Source: Bacteroidota bacterium (lineage in GTDB: Bacteria > Bacteroidota > Bacteroidia > Flavobacteriales > Weeksellaceae). Taken from it: a DNA stretch of 7,994 bases. The position numbers and the translations under genes are program-made. Under the pieces are notes generated by a model. It was not told the DNA's origin. It saw nothing but the letters and a program-made list of their open reading frames with translations, and made no database searches. Shown in pieces: positions 5,281 through 7,994 of this stretch. The DNA lies in the NCBI GenBank assembly GCA_023433225.1, contig JAEZDQ010000107.1, forward strand, positions 1 to 7,994, in the 5' to 3' direction. The number at the start of each line of letters is the position of its first letter. The stretch's first letter is position 1.

Positions 5281-6801
5281 ATGAACAACAAAGTCCTGCT
5301 GATGATTCTGGACGGTTGGGGCCTGAACCCGGATCCAAAAATATCAGCCATCGCAAAAGCAAATACCCCTTTCATAGATTCCTGTTTTACCAAATATCCG
5401 AATTCCACGCTCATTACTTATGGATTAGATGTCGGTTTGCCGGAAGGCCAAATGGGCAATTCCGAAGTCGGGCACATGAATCTGGGAGCCGGAAGAGTTG
5501 TTTATCAAAACTTGGTTCGGATTAACATGGCGGTTTCCGAAAAAACCATTTTACAGGAAAAAGTCTTGAGTTCGGAATTCCAGTTTGCCCGTGACAATCA
5601 CAAGAAAATACATTTCATCGGATTGGCCTCAAACGGAGGCGTGCACTCCCATATCAACCACTTGTACGGTTTATTGGATGCTGCTGCGGAATATGGTTTG
5701 AAAGATAATGTCTATATCCATGCCTTTACCGACGGACGCGACTGCGACCCGCACAGTGGGAAAAATTTTATTGAGGATCTGATTGAACATACTCAATCTT
5801 CTACCGGAAAAATTGCGACCATCATCGGACGCTATTATGCAATGGATCGTGACAAACGCTGGGAACGGGTGAAGTTGGCTTATGATTTAATCGTCAAAGG
5901 AATCGGGCAAAGAAGCGAAAATCCCGTTCAATCCATTTTGGATTCTTATCAAGAAGGAATTACAGATGAGTTCATGCGGCCGATTATTTTAGATGAAAAC
6001 GGTTTGATTGAGGAAGGCGATATAGTGATTAATTTTAATTTTCGTACCGACCGTGGCCGTGAAATTACCGAAGTATTAACCCAAAAGGATTTTGATGAAT
6101 TCGGAATGAAAAAACTTTCGCTTCGGTACATCACCCTGACCAATTACGACAAAACTTTTGAAGGCGTTCAGGTGGTTTACGATGACAGCGAAATTCCAAA
6201 TACTTTAGGCGAAGTTTTGGAACAAAACGACAAAACACAAATCCGGATTGCAGAAACAGAAAAATATCCGCATGTGACTTTTTTCTTTTCCGGCGGCCGG
6301 GAAATCGAATTTGAAGGTGAAAAAAGAATCCTTTGCCCTTCTCCCAAGGAAGTTCCAACTTATGATTTAAAACCGGAAATGTCCGCTTTCGAAATCACAA
6401 AAAATATCATTCCGGAACTGAATGCACAGTTCGCTGATTTCATTTGTCTTAATTTTGCCAATACCGATATGGTGGGGCATACTGGTGTTTTTGAAGCAGC
6501 TGTAAAAGCAGCCGAAACAGTTGACCAATGCGCCGAATCCATTGTGCAAACTGCACTTCAAAACGGTTATACCACCTTGGTTCTCGCCGATCACGGAAAT
6601 GCCGATGTGATGCTAAATCCCGACGGTTCCCCAAATACCCAGCATAGTACGAATCTGGTTCCGCTGATTCTCATTCAGAATGAAAATAGGTATAAACTTC
6701 AGAATGGAAAACTCGGAGATATTGCTCCGACCATTCTTACATTGATGGATATTCCGATTCCGGAAGAAATGACCGGAAACGTTCTGCTAAGAAATTTGTA
6801 A
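5281..6801 (+). CDS. gpmI: 2,3-bisphosphoglycerate-independent phosphoglycerate mutase (iPGM)
   Basis: This cytosolic glycolytic and gluconeogenic enzyme interconverts 3- and 2-phosphoglycerate using two Mn(II) ions and a phosphoserine intermediate. The 506 residues fit the family (about 510). The catalytic serine is S61 in MGNSEVGHMNLGAGR. Metal ligands of the alkaline-phosphatase-like fold are present: D11 (LDGWG), D396 and H400 (NTDMVGH), D437 and H438 (ADHGNAD), and H455 (QHSTN). Phosphotransferase-domain substrate residues are also visible: H122 (GGVHSH), R153-D154 (TDGRDCDP), R184 and R190 (GRYYAMDRDKRW), R255 and R258 (FRTDRGR), and K328 (ETEKYPHVTFFFSGG). The ATG is preceded by an A-rich leader rather than a Shine-Dalgarno site, as is common in Bacteroidota. 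The small HAD gene begins about 24 bases after its stop, so the two are probably cotranscribed. Nothing appears truncated. Confidence 0.97.
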   Translation: MNNKVLLMILDGWGLNPDPKISAIAKANTPFIDSCFTKYPNSTLITYGLDVGLPEGQMGNSEVGHMNLGAGRVVYQNLVRINMAVSEKTILQEKVLSSEFQFARDNHKKIHFIGLASNGGVHSHINHLYGLLDAAAEYGLKDNVYIHAFTDGRDCDPHSGKNFIEDLIEHTQSSTGKIATIIGRYYAMDRDKRWERVKLAYDLIVKGIGQRSENPVQSILDSYQEGITDEFMRPIILDENGLIEEGDIVINFNFRTDRGREITEVLTQKDFDEFGMKKLSLRYITLTNYDKTFEGVQVVYDDSEIPNTLGEVLEQNDKTQIRIAETEKYPHVTFFFSGGREIEFEGEKRILCPSPKEVPTYDLKPEMSAFEITKNIIPELNAQFADFICLNFANTDMVGHTGVFEAAVKAAETVDQCAESIVQTALQNGYTTLVLADHGNADVMLNPDGSPNTQHSTNLVPLILIQNENRYKLQNGKLGDIAPTILTLMDIPIPEEMTGNVLLRNL

Positions 6802-6825
6802 CTTTGCGCCGATTTGCCTGACTGT

Positions 6826-7248
6826 ATGAGAAGTTTTATTATTGCTGTTGATTTTGACGGAACTGTTGTTGAAGATGCTTACCCCAAAATAGGAAAACCC
6901 AAGCTTTTTGCATTTGAAGCTTTGAAAGAACTTACCAACCAAGGACACCGGTTGATTTTATGGACTTACCGGAGCGGGATTGAACTTGACGAAGCGGTAG
7001 AATTCTGCAGGAAAAACGGAATTGAGTTTTATGCGATTAATTCCAGTTTTGTGGGCGAAGTTTTTGATTTTGACAAACAAAGCCGGAAAATCCATGCCGA
7101 CTTATTCATTGATGACCGGAATTTAGGCGGATTCCCGGGGTGGGGCGAAGTCTTGCATGTCATTAATAATGAAATACAGTTTACCATTCACGAACACGGG
7201 ATAGCACCGGCAAAAAAGAAGAAAAAAAGAGGATTATTCGGACTATGA
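6826..7248 (+). CDS. Small HAD-superfamily phosphatase-like protein (BT0820 type), substrate unknown
   Basis: A 140-residue single-domain HAD hydrolase with the full catalytic set: motif I DFDGT (D9 nucleophile, D11), motif II T47 in ILWTYRSG, motif III K88, and motif IV DLFIDDRN (D96, D97). The small size with no large cap insertion resembles the Bacteroides BT0820 structure. The physiological substrate is not known to me. I chose the ATG at 6826 because the HAD strand (FIIAVDFDGT) begins right after it. An in-frame TTG at 6814 would add four residues. The C-terminus is unusual, a run of five lysines then RGLFGL, encoded by A6 and A7 runs. The stop overlaps the map start (ATGA). Placement between gpmI and map suggests a metabolic clean-up or sugar-phosphate role, but this is only context. 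Confidence 0.87.
   Translation: MRSFIIAVDFDGTVVEDAYPKIGKPKLFAFEALKELTNQGHRLILWTYRSGIELDEAVEFCRKNGIEFYAINSSFVGEVFDFDKQSRKIHADLFIDDRNLGGFPGWGEVLHVINNEIQFTIHEHGIAPAKKKKKRGLFGL
7229..7234 (+). promoter_or_regulatory. Shine-Dalgarno-like AGAGGA for map, inside the HAD coding tail
   Basis: AGAGGA lies in the codons for the Lys-Arg-Gly end of the HAD protein, about ten bases before the map ATG. With the ATGA overlap, it supports translation of map from the same message. Confidence 0.4.
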
Positions 7249-7994
7249 TTCATTTTAAAAATAAAGAAGAACTGGAATTGATGTACCACAGTGCCCAATT
7301 GGTATCTAAGACCTTGGGGATGCTGGCTCGTGAAATCAAACCCGGAATCAATACACTTTCTTTGGATAAGTTGGCACAGGATTTCATTCAAGATCATGGC
7401 GGAAAACCTGCTTTTCTGGGCTATGGAGGGTTTCCAAATTCTCTCTGTATTTCTCCCAATGAACAAGTGGTTCACGGTTTTCCCAATAAGGATATTGTAA
7501 AAGAGGGTGATATACTTTCGGTTGATTGCGGTGTTATCATGAATGGTTTTGTGGGCGATCATGCTTATACTTTTGAAATAGGGGAAGTCGCGGAAGAAAC
7601 TAAAAAATTACTTCAGGTTACCAAAGAATCACTTTATATTGGGATTGCACAAGTATTGCCCGGAAACCGGGTAGGGGACATCGGTTATGCCATTCAGAAC
7701 CATTGTGAAAAACAGGGTTACGGTGTAGTGAAAGAACTAGTCGGACACGGATTGGGAAGACAAATGCATGAAGACCCGCAAGTGCCGAATTACGGAAAAA
7801 GAGGAACCGGAAAAGTGTTGAAAGAAGGAATCGTTTTGGCTATTGAGCCTATGATTAACTTAGGAACCGATAAAGTGAAATTCCACAGAGACGGCTGGAC
7901 GGTTACTACCCGAGACAACAAACCTTCGGCGCATTTTGAACATGATGTTGCCATCATCGACGGTAAACCTACTTTGCTTTCTACCTATAAATAC
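7245..7994 (+). CDS. map: Type I methionine aminopeptidase (3' end cut by window edge)
   Basis: This enzyme removes the N-terminal methionine from nascent proteins in the cytosol. I translated 250 codons by hand, open to the right edge with no stop. Since type I enzymes are about 250-270 residues, few codons are missing. The five dinuclear-metal ligands of the pita-bread fold are present: D94 (SVDCG), D105 (VGDHAYTF), H168 (GHGLGRQMHEDP), E201 (AIEPM) and E232 (HFEHD). The catalytic histidines equivalent to E. coli H79 and H178 appear as H77 (VVHGFP) and H175. There is no N-terminal zinc-finger extension, so it is the short bacterial form. The ATG at 7245 overlaps the HAD stop by four bases (ATGA), and an AGAGGA lies upstream, so coupling is likely. 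It is probably in one operon with gpmI. Confidence 0.95.
   Translation, partial: MIHFKNKEELELMYHSAQLVSKTLGMLAREIKPGINTLSLDKLAQDFIQDHGGKPAFLGYGGFPNSLCISPNEQVVHGFPNKDIVKEGDILSVDCGVIMNGFVGDHAYTFEIGEVAEETKKLLQVTKESLYIGIAQVLPGNRVGDIGYAIQNHCEKQGYGVVKELVGHGLGRQMHEDPQVPNYGKRGTGKVLKEGIVLAIEPMINLGTDKVKFHRDGWTVTTRDNKPSAHFEHDVAIIDGKPTLLSTYKY

Noticed and set aside
7188..7562. Minus-strand frame across the HAD-map junction
   Set aside because: It overlaps two genes with full catalytic motifs on the other strand and shows no domain.

Overview
The window looks like chromosomal DNA from a Bacteroidota bacterium, probably Flavobacteriales and perhaps the Weeksellaceae (Chryseobacterium-like). The reasons are a secreted protein with a type IX secretion (Por) C-terminal sorting domain, promoter-like TAnnTTT(G) boxes, A-rich leaders instead of strong Shine-Dalgarno sites, and KdsD, RecQ and HAD proteins that read like flavobacterial forms. 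The family placement is from recall of homologs, not from a search.

Layout. Positions 1-1388 (minus strand) hold a two-gene unit: kdsD (arabinose-5-phosphate isomerase, for Kdo/LPS) and then tatC (Tat translocase, cut by the left edge), overlapping by one base. A 138-bp divergent intergenic region separates kdsD from recQ (plus strand, 1527-3716), a 729-residue RecQ helicase whose RQC zinc-site cysteines are all missing. Directly downstream (3746-5095) is a markedly AT-richer gene for a secreted seven-repeat FG-GAP/VCBS beta-propeller with a type IX sorting tail. A 185-bp spacer with a short coding-like trace and a putative promoter follows. From 5281 to the right edge runs a compact housekeeping operon: gpmI (cofactor-independent phosphoglycerate mutase), a small BT0820-type HAD phosphatase, and map (type I methionine aminopeptidase, 250 codons before the edge). 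The HAD and map genes overlap as ATGA.

How the genes relate. Most of the window is core metabolism and maintenance: envelope sugar synthesis, protein export, DNA repair, glycolysis and N-terminal methionine removal. The accessory element is the secreted propeller gene, which sits between two conserved blocks and differs from them in composition. I see no CRISPR array, transposase, integrase, tRNA or rRNA, and no convincing factor-independent terminator. I find no evidence for a new multi-gene system. The most unusual points are the cysteine-free RecQ C-terminus, the AT-rich cargo gene with its neighbouring coding trace, and the unclear start of kdsD.
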